A stretch of DNA of 26,388 nucleotides. Source: Methanocorpusculum sp. (lineage in GTDB: Archaea > Halobacteriota > Methanomicrobia > Methanomicrobiales > Methanocorpusculaceae). Location: positions 1 to 26,388 of the forward strand of contig DALTYD010000011.1 of the NCBI GenBank assembly GCA_029986255.1, read 5' to 3'. Under the pieces are notes generated by a model. It did not search any database. It saw only the letters and a program-made list of their open reading frames with translations, and was not told where the DNA came from. Shown piece by piece: positions 15,327-23,675 of this stretch; the stretch's first letter is position 1; the number at the start of each line of letters is the position of its first letter. A program made the position numbers and the translations under genes.

Positions 15327-15698
15327 ACTAACATCATCCTCAAAAAAGAAATGTTCTGTTTATTTATTTTTTTACAGTTTGAAATACAAAAAAAATCATC
15401 TGATATTATCTATGATTGGGAATGAAATTTTTTGATTTAATTCTTGAAAAATATCTGCATTATCTATCAATTGGGATGTTTTCATGTGAATAATTTTTGG
15501 AAGTTATAAAAGCAGCACGAATAATGTTTATTAGGAGTCTCTCTGATAGTTTATCCATAGAGATGTATGTAAAGTCTTTTGTGTATCATTTCTTGGGCTT
15601 CTTACTCCATCTCTCCCTCTCCTCCCTTTCCTAAGTTGTGTTTATCTCCTAGCAGCTAACCTCATTTATATTTGATAGATTGATACACTGTAAATTCC
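15327..15698. other. Non-coding stretch downstream of alba
   Basis: TTATAAAA near 15505 could be a plus-strand TATA box. A 23-codon hydrophobic frame starts at 15563 (MYVKSFVYHFLGFLLH), ending in a pyrimidine tract near 15605-15632. Neither is strong enough to call. Confidence 0.35.
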
Positions 15699-15718
15699 AA
15701 AAGGGGCAATTATGCCTC
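15699..15718 (-). terminator. Hairpin plus T-run terminator of alba
   Basis: On the minus strand GAGGC-ATAATT-GCCCC forms a five-pair hairpin with one G-U pair, followed by TTTT. It lies about 32 bases after the alba stop, which is itself followed directly by T5. Confidence 0.45.
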
Positions 15719-15749
15719 GATGCAATGTTTGGTGTTTAATATCGAAAAA

Positions 15750-16016
15750 TTAGGGTTTTGTGAGGACTATTTGGATGCAGGAGATATTGGAGAATCCATT
15801 GTCCATTTCGACCTGATCTGTCGAGGTACTTATGCTCTGTTTAACTACACTTGGTAAAAATTGGTGTGTTACAATCTCGATTGTATCGACTGCACGAATG
15901 ATAGCTCTGCCACGTGCTTTCACGATCACTTCAGAATTTCCGGCATTGAACAGTGTAACCACAGCACGTACATAGTTCATCACTGGCTTGTTTCCAATCA
16001 GAACAGTATTATTCAT
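15750..16016 (-). CDS. alba: Alba-family DNA/RNA-binding chromatin protein
   Basis: This is a small abundant archaeal nucleoid protein that coats DNA and RNA as a dimer. The ATG at 16016 gives 88 residues and the normal N-terminus (MNNTVLIGNKPVMNYV). Upstream in-frame Mets at 16031 and 16091 would only add a non-conserved tail. The body shows TLFNAGNSEVIVKARGRAI and IRAVDTIEIV, then QFLP. The usual K-K pair after V-L-I-G is N-K here: Asn9 replaces the lysine that is acetylated in Sulfolobus Alba, and Lys10 is kept. The arginines normally seen after EIV and in the beta-hairpin are largely absent (MDNGFSNISC). It follows asd on the same strand by about 100 bases and has its own TATA box. Confidence 0.92.
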   Translation of the reverse strand: MNNTVLIGNKPVMNYVRAVVTLFNAGNSEVIVKARGRAIIRAVDTIEIVTHQFLPSVVKQSISTSTDQVEMDNGFSNISCIQIVLTKP

Positions 16017-16063
16017 CGCTAGTAGTATCATTTGGTGATAATCAGTTATCAGTTGATCGTATG

Positions 16064-16072
16064 TATATATAT
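16064..16072 (-). promoter_or_regulatory. TATA box of alba
   Basis: An alternating T/A run of nine bases is centred about 50 bases before the ATG at 16016 and 37 before the alternative ATG at 16031. This would give a leader of about 25 bases for the preferred start. Confidence 0.45.
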
Positions 16073-16117
16073 GAGCGAAACTATCTGGCAAATCTCATGG
16101 ATAGTTTTCAATTTGCA

Positions 16118-17137
16118 TCAGAAGTACTTCTTTGTGTGCAGAAGTTCGGCGTTTAGGACAGATATACCCGCAGCTCCGCGAATGGTATTGTGTCCCATTG
16201 CAACAAACCTAATCCCTTCCCGCACACGTCCGATGGAGACGGCCATACCGTTGTAGCGGTTGCGATCAAATCGTGGTTGTGGTCTATTCTCATCTGAGAG
16301 ATAGAAAATTGTTTTTTCTGGCTGGGTCGGTAGACCTGAGAACGGAGGTCTCCAGGTCTGAAAGGCGTCAATAACTTCGTCGGGTGTTGCCGCAGTATCA
16401 ATCCACACATTTAAGGTATGTCCATCGATAACTGGAACTCGGTTACAGGATGCAGATACGGTAAATGGTGCTTTGATAATCTGGGATCCATCAAATGTAC
16501 CAAAAATTTTCCTTGGTTCCTGTGACATCTTCTCCTCTTCGGTTTTAATATAGGGTATCACATTGTCATAAATGCTATAGGCAGATACACCGTCATATCC
16601 AGCTCCAGAGATAGCTTGCATAGTTGCAACGTTAATGGAGGTGAACGTAAATTTTGATAGCGGGGCAAGTGCTGTTGACAGCATAATTGTGGAACAGTTT
16701 GGGTTTGTGACAATGAAACCATCTCGTTTGTGTTTCATTTTCTGCACATCTATGAGTGCGGCATGTTCAGGGTTGACCTCAGCGATCATGAGTGGAACGT
16801 CTGCATCCATGCGATGTGAACTTGCATTGCTGAAGACTACTCCTCCCTCATCTGCAATCTTGGACTCAATGGTTGTTGCAATGTCAGCTGGGAGTGCAGA
16901 GAATACAATATCACAATCCTGTACTGCATCAACATTCGTTGGAGATATCCTCATTTCTCTGACTGATTCTGGCAATGATGCGTCAATTTTCCAGTTCACT
17001 ACGGATCCATAGGTCTTGCCTGCAGTTTGTTCGGATGCGGTGAGAGTTGAGAGGATAAACCACGGATGGTTTGCGAGGAGTTGAACAAAACGCTGACCTA
17101 CAGCGCCTGTTGCCCCAAGAACACCAACATGAACCAT
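16118..17137 (-). CDS. asd: Aspartate-semialdehyde dehydrogenase, archaeal/fungal type
   Basis: It reduces aspartyl phosphate to aspartate semialdehyde with NADPH, the branch point to lysine, threonine and methionine. In methanogens it can also feed the DKFP shikimate route. The 339 residues begin MVHVGVLGATGAVGQ, with the NADP-binding G-A-T-G-x-V-G at 8-14. Catalytic Cys148 sits in TNPNCSTI and active-site His240 in CNRVPVIDGHT. Another marker is SGAGYDGVSAY. The length and motif spacing match the archaeal class rather than the E. coli class. The ATG is immediately followed by the conserved first strand, so the start is firm despite the lack of an SD. An ATATAAAAT stretch lies about 7-15 bases upstream. 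alba lies downstream on the same strand. Confidence 0.95.
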   Translation of the reverse strand: MVHVGVLGATGAVGQRFVQLLANHPWFILSTLTASEQTAGKTYGSVVNWKIDASLPESVREMRISPTNVDAVQDCDIVFSALPADIATTIESKIADEGGVVFSNASSHRMDADVPLMIAEVNPEHAALIDVQKMKHKRDGFIVTNPNCSTIMLSTALAPLSKFTFTSINVATMQAISGAGYDGVSAYSIYDNVIPYIKTEEEKMSQEPRKIFGTFDGSQIIKAPFTVSASCNRVPVIDGHTLNVWIDTAATPDEVIDAFQTWRPPFSGLPTQPEKTIFYLSDENRPQPRFDRNRYNGMAVSIGRVREGIRFVAMGHNTIRGAAGISVLNAELLHTKKYF

Positions 17138-17394
17138 GAGATATTTTATATGATTTTTCGCCTATTCATGCTTTTGTCCTCTTCTGTGTCCTCATGTTTA
17201 TCAATATAGGAGAAAATTTGCCTTTTTCCTGAGTTCTTCTCTTGATACTTTCATTTTTTACAAAATAGATCCCTGAAACAGAATACACGAACAAGAGTTG
17301 GATGATGGTAAATGACTATGACATGGGGGAATACTTCATTCCAGGATTTACTCTGGAATCGATTTGATGTTGACGATATATTATGTTTCTTAAG
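17138..17394. other. Non-coding stretch upstream of asd
   Basis: It holds the asd promoter at its left end. Nothing else is recognisable apart from AT-rich DNA with stops in all frames. Confidence 0.45.
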
Positions 17395-17710
17395 CATATT
17401 GACCTAGTTGGGCGATAGATCTTGTAAACGGTCTCCCCTCCCATCTTAATCGACCAAGATCAGAATCTCACCGATGTTTTTGAATTCTTTGTACACTCCT
17501 GGAAATATGTAAAATGTTTCGTATGCATGTTTAATCGAGCCCTCCTTCTCTTTGTCGTGAGCACATTTGTTTATGATCTACTTGTAGTATTTCCATACCT
17601 GATTGCTAAACCCCATCCAAAAATAGTCGCTTAGTATGGCCTGTAACATAACTCTCTCCTGCCAAAGAAAATTATGGATGAACATCTTTTACAGAGGCTT
17701 GTCAGCTCTA
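17395..17710 (+). pseudogene. Decayed, inverted copy of the addA motif VI region
   Basis: Bases 17608-17641 match the coding strand of the helicase gene (complement of 17952-17985) at 31 of 34 positions, and all three differences are transitions. In the gene frame it reads T-P-S-K-N-S-R-L-V-W-P-V-T-stop, against T-P-S-K-N-S-R-L-A-W-L-V-T-Y. To the left, a frame open for 60 codons (17452-17634) starts D-Q-D-Q-N-L-T-D-V-F and contains L-L-L-F-V-V-S-T. These are colinear with R-D-Q-N-M-D-T-F and R-L-F-Y-V-A-M-T in the gene. The distance between the two anchors is 163 bases here and 155 in the gene. Stops and frame changes show it is dead. It faces the helicase gene tail to tail. Confidence 0.75.
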
Positions 17711-17788
17711 GTGTATTGATTGTTTGGTAAATTCGATGATTTGCAATGTTATTTTTTAGGTATTCTTTCCTCTAATCATAATGTCTAT

Positions 17789-20521
17789 TTATGGGGATAA
17801 ATGTGTCAATTTATAGTGAGGTAGTTGTCCCATCTCGATTTTTCCATCTGAGCTATATTCTGTGATAGATATTTCCACTGAATTTCCATCATCCGTTGAA
17901 AACGTGAATGATGGTGGTGGCGCACTCTTTTGTGGGAGGAGATATGTCACTAGCCATGCTAAGCGACTATTTTTGGATGGAGTTTGGTGGTCATGTACAT
18001 ACGAAAGAATTAAATGATCCCGTGCACGGGTCATGGCAACATAGAATAGGCGCTTTCTCTCTGCGATCTCTTTTGCCATTCGAATTTCTTGTGTAAATCT
18101 CTTTACAAAAGTGTCCATGTTCTGATCTCTTGTACCTTGCATTCGGAGTGATAACCCAACTCCGAGATCTTTGTCAAGTACAAGACCTGTTCCAGGAGAG
18201 GTGCTCGTACTGTCCAAATTTGCAAGGATTACAATTGGGAATTCTAGCCCTTTTGCAGCATGTACGGTCATAATTTGTACTGCCTCTCGTTCCAGATGGT
18301 TGATCTGTGCTACATTCTCTTTGATTTCCTGTTCCGTTCCAGTTGTAAGTATCTGAACAAATTCTGTCAACTGTATTGCGTGTTTGCGCATCTGAGTTCT
18401 GGCAATTTCAATCAATTTTTCTAAATTTGCAAGGATATATCTTCCATTTTTCATCCCACCGTACACCGCATATACTCCCGATTCTCTCAAAATTCTCCGT
18501 AAAAGTTCTGGAACTTGTTCTGTTTCAGCAGAATTCTTCCATTTTTTTAGTTGAGTCATAGCAGCGGCAATCTGGGATTCTGGTTTTTCCAAAGCGTATC
18601 GAATAACGCGGTCATAGTAGCTCCCTTTTCCAGTAATACAGAGTTCTGTATCTGGTATGCTAAAGTATGGGGAACGTAAAATTCCATAGAGTGCAATATC
18701 ATCGCCTATTCCTGACACCACTGAGAGAAGCTGCGTGATGTCAATGATCTCCTGTGAGTGGTAGAATTCCTGACTTTTGTAGATGTTGTATGGAATGTTT
18801 GCCTCCTGCAAGGCGTACTCAATCATTACCTGGTTATTTCGCGTCTCAAGCAAGACTGCAATATCTCCAAATTGTGCGGGATGTGTACCGTTTCTGTCAC
18901 ATATCATGGTATTAGAGGATATAAGCTCCTGAATACGTGAAGCAATTGTCCTTGCTTCAAGAAGTGTATTTGGGGTTGAATGGTCTGGGATTGTTCTCAG
19001 AATTTGTACTGTCCCTTTGGCAGTTTTTCTATCTTTAGCCACGATGAGGGGTTCATAGGTTACATCCCACGCCTCTGACGTTTCTGTAAACAATCTGGAA
19101 AAGATGGAGTTTACCACTCTCAGGATTTCCTTGGTGCTACGAAAATTAACGTCAAGTGCAATGGGTTCTGTTCCACACTTTTCTGTTATTCTCTTCTGCA
19201 TTGCGTTCACCTCACAGATGTCGGCACTGCGGAATGCATATATTGATTGTTTTGGATCACCAACGATGAAGAGTGCATCATTGGATGGTGTTAGAGTACC
19301 TATGATGTTCCAGATTATGGCAGATTGTTCTGGGTCTGTATCTTGCACTTCATCAATGAGGATATAGGAGAAGCGTTGTTGAAGTGTCTGTAATACATCG
19401 GGGCACTCTTTAATGATCTTTTTAGTCCTACGAATTAAATCCTCAAAGTCCAATGTGCCTCTCTGTTGTTTCTTCTGTTGATAGTTGTTGTGAATCCTAT
19501 TGGTTACTCTCCCAAGGGCTGAAATTATTTTGACACTTTTTCGGGAAAAATCATCATTTGGGTTTGGAATCATATCCCACCCTCTTGGAATTGTTTCAAT
19601 TGCTGATTTAAGTGATACAAAAGCTTTCCGTAGTTTTTCAAGGTCTCCACTGAAAACCTTTCGACTGCCTAGTCTGGTTCCTGTCTTGTTTCCGTTTATC
19701 TTCTTAATTGTGGTAACCGCAATGCAAAATGTTTCTGCATCTGCATTTTTTTTCAGTTGTTGAATAATTGGATGTATTTGGTGGAGGTACTCTGCACCAG
19801 AGTCGTTGTAGTCTTCATACTGCTGTGCAAGTTCAATCAAATTTTCAATAGCATTTAATGTTTCTTCGGAGAAGAATGTTTCCTGTCGTTTCCGGATGGC
19901 TGCAAGTATGTGTTGTTTCCATTTTTGGATACATAAGTCCATTTCGTCGTTCGAATCTGGGAAGTGATGTTTGAACTCTGGGTATTTCGGCAGCAATTCA
20001 GCAATGATTTTTTCTGGAGTGTTCACATACTCAAACAACAATTCACAATCTTGACATAAGTCATCAGGTGGTTGTGTGAGAATATTTTGGATTAATGTTG
20101 TTATTAGTACTTGCTTTTCTATTTCATCTAAAATGTCAAAACTGGGATCAAGACCAGCCTCCAGAGAAAATTCACGTAGGATAGATGCACAGAATCCATG
20201 AAATGTCGTGATGGAGGCGCGAAAGAATTCATCAAGAATGTTCGCCCAAAATTGAAAATCTTCTTTTTTGGATGCGGACATTGCGAGGGTGTGAATGTCT
20301 GATTCGATTCTTTCTCGCATTTCGTTTGCAGCCTTTTCTGTAAAACTTATGGCTAGAATCTCTGAAACAGTTGTCGTCCCATTCTTCTCTTGTAGATGCC
20401 TAAGAAGTGTAAGATAACGTTTGCTCAGCAGAAATGTTTTTCCAGTACCTGCACCTGCAGTTACGCAAAGGCTCTTCCCAATTGTAAGCGCTTCCTTTTG
20501 TCGTGAGGTTAGATTTGGCAT
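17789..20521 (-). CDS. AddA-like UvrD-family helicase without a nuclease domain
   Basis: This is a superfamily 1A ATP-dependent DNA translocase of about 910 residues, related to AddA/RecB. Motifs in order are AGAGTGKT (22-29), ISFTEKAANEMRERI, TTFHGFCASILREF, LIDEVQDTDPEQ, VGDPKQSIYAFRSADI, DVNFRST, MTVHAAKGLEFPIVIL and LFYVAMTRARDHL. Only about 75 residues follow motif VI. The C-terminal PD-(D/E)XK nuclease of bacterial AddA (about 1,200 residues) is missing. The ATG at 20521 shares its A with the TGA of the upstream nuclease gene, and AAGGAG lies just before it. The two are therefore co-translated and probably form one complex for double-strand-break end processing. The TTG one codon earlier is unlikely to be used. 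A decayed inverted copy of its 3' region lies just beyond the stop. Confidence 0.9.
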   Translation of the reverse strand: MPNLTSRQKEALTIGKSLCVTAGAGTGKTFLLSKRYLTLLRHLQEKNGTTTVSEILAISFTEKAANEMRERIESDIHTLAMSASKKEDFQFWANILDEFFRASITTFHGFCASILREFSLEAGLDPSFDILDEIEKQVLITTLIQNILTQPPDDLCQDCELLFEYVNTPEKIIAELLPKYPEFKHHFPDSNDEMDLCIQKWKQHILAAIRKRQETFFSEETLNAIENLIELAQQYEDYNDSGAEYLHQIHPIIQQLKKNADAETFCIAVTTIKKINGNKTGTRLGSRKVFSGDLEKLRKAFVSLKSAIETIPRGWDMIPNPNDDFSRKSVKIISALGRVTNRIHNNYQQKKQQRGTLDFEDLIRRTKKIIKECPDVLQTLQQRFSYILIDEVQDTDPEQSAIIWNIIGTLTPSNDALFIVGDPKQSIYAFRSADICEVNAMQKRITEKCGTEPIALDVNFRSTKEILRVVNSIFSRLFTETSEAWDVTYEPLIVAKDRKTAKGTVQILRTIPDHSTPNTLLEARTIASRIQELISSNTMICDRNGTHPAQFGDIAVLLETRNNQVMIEYALQEANIPYNIYKSQEFYHSQEIIDITQLLSVVSGIGDDIALYGILRSPYFSIPDTELCITGKGSYYDRVIRYALEKPESQIAAAMTQLKKWKNSAETEQVPELLRRILRESGVYAVYGGMKNGRYILANLEKLIEIARTQMRKHAIQLTEFVQILTTGTEQEIKENVAQINHLEREAVQIMTVHAAKGLEFPIVILANLDSTSTSPGTGLVLDKDLGVGLSLRMQGTRDQNMDTFVKRFTQEIRMAKEIAERKRLFYVAMTRARDHLILSYVHDHQTPSKNSRLAWLVTYLLPQKSAPPPSFTFSTDDGNSVEISITEYSSDGKIEMGQLPHYKLTHLSP

Positions 20522-23500
20522 CAATGAGTCTCCTTGGAAAGACTTCGCAACTGGTTAAATCTGCAAATAAATCGTTCACGGCAGTGTTTACAATATTTTT
20601 TGTTATAAATCGGTTGACATAATCCATGCTGCATCCCGCTGCGATAACGTGCTGCATGTGATAGGGCATCTTGTATCAAATAATTCGCATCAGTGTCCAA
20701 TGGTTTTGTCTCTTCAACTGCATCAGTTGCTATCCGATAGTAGGTTCCGCTTCCTTGTTTCCAGCTTGAATGGAGATAATTCATAGCCGCGAGGTATAGT
20801 GGAAGTTGGAGGGATTTTCCGGATTTTATTTCCTCAGTGTTTTTTGTTCTGCCTATTTTGTAATCGGTTACTATGTACGTCCCGTTCAGAAAATGAATAC
20901 GATCAATTCTTCCCTCCAGGCGCAGTCTGTTTCCATCAGGAAGAGGAATTCCAGGAATTTTTTTCATGGAAAATGTATATTCCAGAAATTTTTTTGGTGT
21001 AATATATCCTGCTTCGAACAGTACAATCTCATGGTCGATCACCTCTTCGAGTCTTCCATGATACGAAGGTGTGCCAATGAAGCGATTGCGTAAGACTTTC
21101 CATTTTGGTGTTGTCAGGCCCGTATTGGAAAATTCTTCAGTTGCAATCCTTTTGAGGTCAGATATGAGAACATCTCGCGTTTCTCTCGATGGTAGATAGT
21201 TTTTTGCCTCAGCAATTAGTCGGTACATTGTCCTGTGTATTACATTCCCGAGTTCCAATCGTTCCTCATTTTCTAGGTTAGGATGCGCTTTTAACTTCAG
21301 ATGCATTTCTGTGTACCAGCGAAATGGGCATGCGGCATATCGCTCAAGTTCCGTTACGGTAAAACATGCTGTGGTGCTGTATTGTGATTTAAACTGTTCA
21401 CAAAGTGGATGTTTGGTAAATACTGCATCATATACTGTTGTTGGAAATCCTGCTCGTTCGTCCTTTTCGATTTTTATTCTTCGCTCTACATCTGAGAGAT
21501 CTGGGATGTGGACAGAATCAAGATTGTCATCCCATAATCCTTTTGCAATTAAACGACCTGCATATTCCGATACCCAGGCTATTGAGTGGTAGTACTTTTC
21601 ATTCTTCCATTCGATATCCTGCTGCTTAAACATTTTTATCCATGGCGATGGTATTTTTTTTGTTTCTCCATCCATTGTTGGAGTGGAGAGATACACGGAT
21701 TTTTTACCTGCAAGAATTGCCGACAGAAATGCATATCGCTCCTTTTCGAGGCTCTCTTTATAGATCTGGGTTCTTGTTTCTAGTGTTTCAGCCATGGTAA
21801 GGAGAGGTAGTTGAGGGTTTACTCGTGGTAGCACATCTGCGGTGAGTCCTGCCAAGAATATGTATGGTATTTTTTGATGAGTTATTTCATGAAATCCAAT
21901 AATTTTTATAAATTTTTTTGTATTTTTTATATATCTATTTTTGTTATCGTGTGTTTTGACGCAGGATAAGAGTATTGCATAAAATTTGTCAAGAGAGATA
22001 TGTTCAGAGTGTATTTGGCTTTCAGATACATTAATGCTATCCAGAACTGAAAAAAAATGTTCCACGTCCTGTGCGTCTTCTAAAGATAGGCGTCTGTTGA
22101 GATGACCCTGTGGATATCTTAGTTCCTTGAGGATATTTCGTAAACCATTAATATACTCTGAAAATGAATGTTTTTCTTGGGAAAATTGGTTTAGTAGTGA
22201 GAATATATTATTGAGTTTTTTTAATAATTTTCCAATTTTTTGAATATCCTTTTTCCATTCTGTTTTTTCTGAGGAGCAGATGCTTGGTGTATCTCTGCTT
22301 TCTGCAAACCCTTTCAGAAGATTTTTTGGATATATCAGCCACTGCTGTTTTCCTCCGGATATCCCAGCAGTGCGTGATATCCATATGAGATCTTTGGGGG
22401 AGATGTATCGTCGTTTTCCCCAGAAAAAGTATGGATATGAGAAAAGAGTTATCATATCTTGAGTGGTGTAATCTCCAATAATCGTTTTCAGAAGTGAAAA
22501 GATAGCGAGGATTGTTCTGTTGCGAAATATTGGATAACCTAAGGAACTTGTAAATTTTGGGTTTTGTCCGTTTGCATAAAAATCAGGGAATAGTTCTTTT
22601 GCAAGTTCGACATATCTTGAGACTTCTGGAGTTACAACTGCAATGTCACTTGGTTGTACTCCATTTTCGAGGAGATTACAGATCTCTTCAGTAATTGCAG
22701 AAAATTCAGCAATTCGGTTTGGAAACACGCCTATCTTTTTGATTTCCTGGATAGGTGTTATCGAAAATTTCTGAAATATTGATTCGGCAAAATCCTTAGT
22801 AATGTTTTTTGCAGCTATTACATTGTTCTGATGAGAGAATATTTTGTTGTTTGTCACATATGGCACAAATTCTTTGAGTTGTTTTACCATCGTGCGTATG
22901 GCTTCAAGTAATTCAACCTCCCGTGCATTTGGTGAAAAGATTCCATATAGGTAAACGGATTTCAGTGGAAACATACCGTTTCGGATTGCCGTTGCTGCAA
23001 GGCGAATGATAGTTGGAATGTCAGCGATCTTCTTTTTTTCACAAATGGTTTCATATGTAGTAAATATCGATGCAAAAGCTCTCAATTTTTCGTTTCTTTG
23101 GGGAAGTACAGCATTTTGGAACTTAAGTGTGTTGTAGAGCGTGATGATATTTTCTACTAATGTGAAATCTATGGAATTTCTGGAATATTCCATATTGTTT
23201 GTTTTTTTGGAGAACATATTCCATATCGTTGGATTTTTTTCTGCAATATCGAAGAAAATAAGTTTTTGTTCAACTGGAGTAAGAATATGCACTTTGGGAT
23301 ATACGATGGAAACAACCGTTTCGGCGAACGCAGATATTGTTGTGATGTGGGAGGAGATATAGGGAATTTTCTGTTCGACTATGCTTTGTTTTACGATTTC
23401 TACAAGATGATTTTCCGGTAGAATCATCCAAACTGCATTTGGGTTGTCTCTGGATTCTGCAATATATTTTGCCGTGTACGTGTCAAATGCAGTTCCTGGT

Positions 23501-23571
23501 AATCCATAGTGGATAATTGCAGCCATTTTGTTGTTTACATGTATGGCAGCATGCAATAAATCTGATCTCAT
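20521..23571 (-). CDS. AddB-like PD-(D/E)XK nuclease with Fe-S staple
   Basis: The C-terminal part is a RecB-family nuclease. Motifs are TELERYAACPFRWY, then LGNVIHRTMY, then LEGRIDRIH (metal Asp), VTDYKIG (Asp and Lys of the active site) and QLPLYLAAM. Cysteines lie before and after it: one in AACPF, then C-x2-C-x5-C in YCKHCRERFICRF. This is the four-cysteine iron-sulfur staple of AddB. The N-terminal two thirds resemble an inactivated helicase. The position of the Walker A loop reads GLPGTAFDT and lacks the lysine. The start is uncertain. The frame opens with TTG at 23601, I use ATG at 23571, and ATG at 23526 (AAIIHYGLPG) would also fit the AddB N-terminus. The 3' end overlaps the helicase start. 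The first half is richer in AT than its neighbours. Confidence 0.86.
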   Translation of the reverse strand: MRSDLLHAAIHVNNKMAAIIHYGLPGTAFDTYTAKYIAESRDNPNAVWMILPENHLVEIVKQSIVEQKIPYISSHITTISAFAETVVSIVYPKVHILTPVEQKLIFFDIAEKNPTIWNMFSKKTNNMEYSRNSIDFTLVENIITLYNTLKFQNAVLPQRNEKLRAFASIFTTYETICEKKKIADIPTIIRLAATAIRNGMFPLKSVYLYGIFSPNAREVELLEAIRTMVKQLKEFVPYVTNNKIFSHQNNVIAAKNITKDFAESIFQKFSITPIQEIKKIGVFPNRIAEFSAITEEICNLLENGVQPSDIAVVTPEVSRYVELAKELFPDFYANGQNPKFTSSLGYPIFRNRTILAIFSLLKTIIGDYTTQDMITLFSYPYFFWGKRRYISPKDLIWISRTAGISGGKQQWLIYPKNLLKGFAESRDTPSICSSEKTEWKKDIQKIGKLLKKLNNIFSLLNQFSQEKHSFSEYINGLRNILKELRYPQGHLNRRLSLEDAQDVEHFFSVLDSINVSESQIHSEHISLDKFYAILLSCVKTHDNKNRYIKNTKKFIKIIGFHEITHQKIPYIFLAGLTADVLPRVNPQLPLLTMAETLETRTQIYKESLEKERYAFLSAILAGKKSVYLSTPTMDGETKKIPSPWIKMFKQQDIEWKNEKYYHSIAWVSEYAGRLIAKGLWDDNLDSVHIPDLSDVERRIKIEKDERAGFPTTVYDAVFTKHPLCEQFKSQYSTTACFTVTELERYAACPFRWYTEMHLKLKAHPNLENEERLELGNVIHRTMYRLIAEAKNYLPSRETRDVLISDLKRIATEEFSNTGLTTPKWKVLRNRFIGTPSYHGRLEEVIDHEIVLFEAGYITPKKFLEYTFSMKKIPGIPLPDGNRLRLEGRIDRIHFLNGTYIVTDYKIGRTKNTEEIKSGKSLQLPLYLAAMNYLHSSWKQGSGTYYRIATDAVEETKPLDTDANYLIQDALSHAARYRSGMQHGLCQPIYNKKYCKHCRERFICRFNQLRSLSKETH

Positions 23572-23633
23572 CTGGGTTAAAAGACCTACTTCGGCTTGCA
23601 AGCAATTTGGTGTGACGTTTAATGAGAGGTATC

Positions 23634-23650
23634 ATTAAATAGTTTTAATA
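23634..23650. promoter_or_regulatory. Back-to-back TATA boxes of divergent genes
   Basis: ATTAAATA (23634-23641, read leftward as TATTTAAT) fits the nuclease-helicase transcript, with a start site near 23611. TTTTAATA (23643-23650) is centred about 29 bases before the ATG at 23676 of the rightward gene, giving a nearly leaderless mRNA. The two boxes are separated by one base. Confidence 0.5.
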
Positions 23651-23675
23651 CGCATTTGCTGATTAGTGAATTCTG

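Noticed and set aside
15303..15340. ATGTTA/TAACAT inverted repeat near the 34-codon frame.
   Set aside because: Short arms with a ten-base loop in AT-rich DNA; expected by chance.
15563..15634. 23-codon hydrophobic frame MYVKSFVYHFLGFLLH after a TATAAAA element.
   Set aside because: No good ribosome site, ends in a low-complexity pyrimidine tract, no family resemblance.
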